41,101 bases of DNA, taken from the NCBI GenBank assembly GCA_045546995.1, contig JAZQDW010000023.1, positions 1 through 41,101 on the forward strand. Reading direction: 5' to 3'. Below, in pieces: positions 40,601 through 41,101 of the stretch. Made by a program: the position numbers and the translations under genes. Numbering within the stretch: position 1 is the stretch's first letter; each line of letters begins with the position of its first letter. Source of the DNA: Firm-08 sp045546995. GTDB lineage: Bacteria; Bacillota; Clostridia; Oscillospirales; QAKW01. A model generated the notes under the pieces. The model was not told the origin of the DNA. It saw nothing but the letters and a program-made list of their open reading frames with translations, and made no database searches.

Positions 40601-40674
40601 GCAGGTGTAGTTCAATGGTAGAACGCTAGCCTTCCAAGCTGGACACGTGGGTTCGATTCCCATCACCTGCTCCA
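40601..40674 (+). tRNA. tRNA-Gly(TCC)
   Basis: The acceptor GCAGGTG (40601-40607) pairs with CACCTGC (40664-40670), then T and an encoded CCA. The anticodon loop CTTCCAA gives TCC at 40633-40635. The T-arm GGGTTCGATTCCC is intact. Confidence 0.96.
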
Positions 40675-40685
40675 ACAAAGCAAAT

Positions 40686-40762
<77 letters not shown>

Positions 40763-40765
40763 TAT

Positions 40766-40843
40766 GGTGGGTGTAGTTCAGTTGGTTAGAGCGCCAGATT
40801 GTGGCTCTGGAAATCGTGGGTTCGAGTCCCATCATCCACCCCA
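40766..40843 (+). tRNA. tRNA-His(GTG)
   Basis: The acceptor GGTGGGTG (40766-40773) pairs with CATCCACC (40833-40840), so the extra G at position -1 is encoded and faces C73, the hallmark of bacterial tRNA-His. The anticodon loop TTGTGGC gives GTG. CCA is encoded. Confidence 0.96.
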
Positions 40844-40850
40844 TTTATAA

Positions 40851-40881
40851 CAAAGTGGATTTCGTTTCGAAATCCACTTTG
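40851..40881. repeat. 14-bp perfect hairpin between tRNA-His and tRNA-Gln
   Basis: CAAAGTGGATTTCG (40851-40864) pairs with CGAAATCCACTTTG (40868-40881) around TTT. It has no following T-tract, so both tRNAs are presumably on one transcript with this stem between them. Confidence 0.8.
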
Positions 40882-40887
40882 CACTAC

Positions 40888-40964
40888 TGGGATATAGCCA
40901 AGTCGGTAAGGCAACGGACTTTGACTCCGTCATTCCGCAGGTTCGAGTCCTGCTATCCCAACCA
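40888..40964 (+). tRNA. tRNA-Gln(TTG)
   Basis: TGGGATA (40888-40894) pairs with TATCCCA (40954-40960), then A and an encoded CCA. The anticodon loop CTTTGAC gives TTG. The T-arm AGGTTCGAGTCCT is intact. Confidence 0.95.
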
Positions 40965-40965
40965 A

Positions 40966-40996
40966 AAATCGACAGGTTTCGACCTGTCGATTTTTT
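40966..40996 (+). terminator. terminator of the tRNA cluster
   Basis: AAATCGACAGGT (40966-40977) pairs with ACCTGTCGATTT (40982-40993) around a TTCG loop, followed by T's. Its left arm starts in the A-run next to the tRNA-Gln CCA end. Confidence 0.92.
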
Positions 40997-40998
40997 AT

Positions 40999-41101
40999 CC
41001 ATTGCGAAAGCAATGGTATATCATCACGCGCAAGCGTGCATCTCATCACCGAAGGTGTATATCATCAGCCGCAGGCTGCATTTCTTTTCGCAATGATGAT
41101 A
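40999..41101. repeat. second hairpin array with TATATCAT-type linkers, cut by window end
   Basis: Hairpins CCATTGC/GCAATGG (40999-41016), CACGC/GCGTG (41025-41038), CACC/GGTG (41047-41057) and CAGCC/GGCTG (41066-41078) are joined by short linkers TATATCAT, CATCTCAT and TATATCAT. Near the end, TTTTCGCAATGATGATA repeats the first stem in reverse complement, so a mirror half may begin here. The design equals that at 7581-7754 (fixed A+T linkers, changing stems), but the linker sequence differs. Confidence 0.8.

Overview
The window looks like a chromosomal piece of an anaerobic, endospore-forming member of the Firmicutes, probably class Clostridia (gut Oscillospirales/Ruminococcaceae type). The grounds are a spoIIR sporulation gene, a glycyl radical enzyme with its radical-SAM activase, the MEP-pathway gene ispE, an ECF transporter module, an LTA-synthase-like protein, strong AGGAGG ribosome binding sites, compact operons with ATGA/TAATG overlaps, and intracellular glycosidases paired with AraC regulators. 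No transposase, integrase, phage gene or CRISPR array was seen.

Layout. 1-470: 3' end of a P-loop nucleotide-kinase-like gene. 471-3077: AraC regulator divergent from a GH2 glycosidase. 3318-8557: a visibly A+T-richer block with an AraC regulator, a glycyl radical enzyme (GRE) and its activase, two small unknown genes and dense hairpin arrays; it looks acquired. 8689-13939: housekeeping genes (Lrp-type regulator, aminotransferase, ispE, spoIIR, prs, pyrR). 13961-19410: a second sugar locus (AraC, GH106-like rhamnosidase-like enzyme, GH43-like enzyme and a decayed copy of the GH106 3' end). 19455-21767: murC and an AEC transporter, minus strand. 21999-26920: two paralogous small membrane-anchored proteins, an LTA-synthase-like enzyme, rpe and a YnbB-like PLP enzyme. 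26972-29199: DUF2975 / XRE / DUF4173-type membrane-protein operon, minus strand. 29391-40500: one long co-directional run ruvC-ruvA-ruvB-methyltransferase-ecfA1-ecfA2-ecfT-truA-DUF5711-cvpA-pgsA-clpE-like with no terminator that I could see inside it. 40601-40964: tRNA-Gly, -Arg, -His, -Gln, then a terminator and a second hairpin array running off the window.

How the genes work together. The sugar loci encode cytoplasmic glycosidases without export signals, each next to or divergent from an AraC sensor, so oligosaccharides are probably imported by transporters elsewhere and cut inside the cell. The GRE locus is a self-contained enzyme/activase/regulator unit whose active-site sequence (SGCWG) fits neither pyruvate formate-lyase (Cys-Cys) nor the GCVE-type dehydratases, so its substrate is open. 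The most promising undescribed items are this GRE unit with its chain of seven abutting hairpins in the divergent promoter region, the symmetrical hairpin array at 7581-7754 with a related array at 40999-41101, and the pair of YS[IV][YF]GYC proteins in front of the LTA-synthase homologue. All family calls are from reading the sequence; no database search was run.
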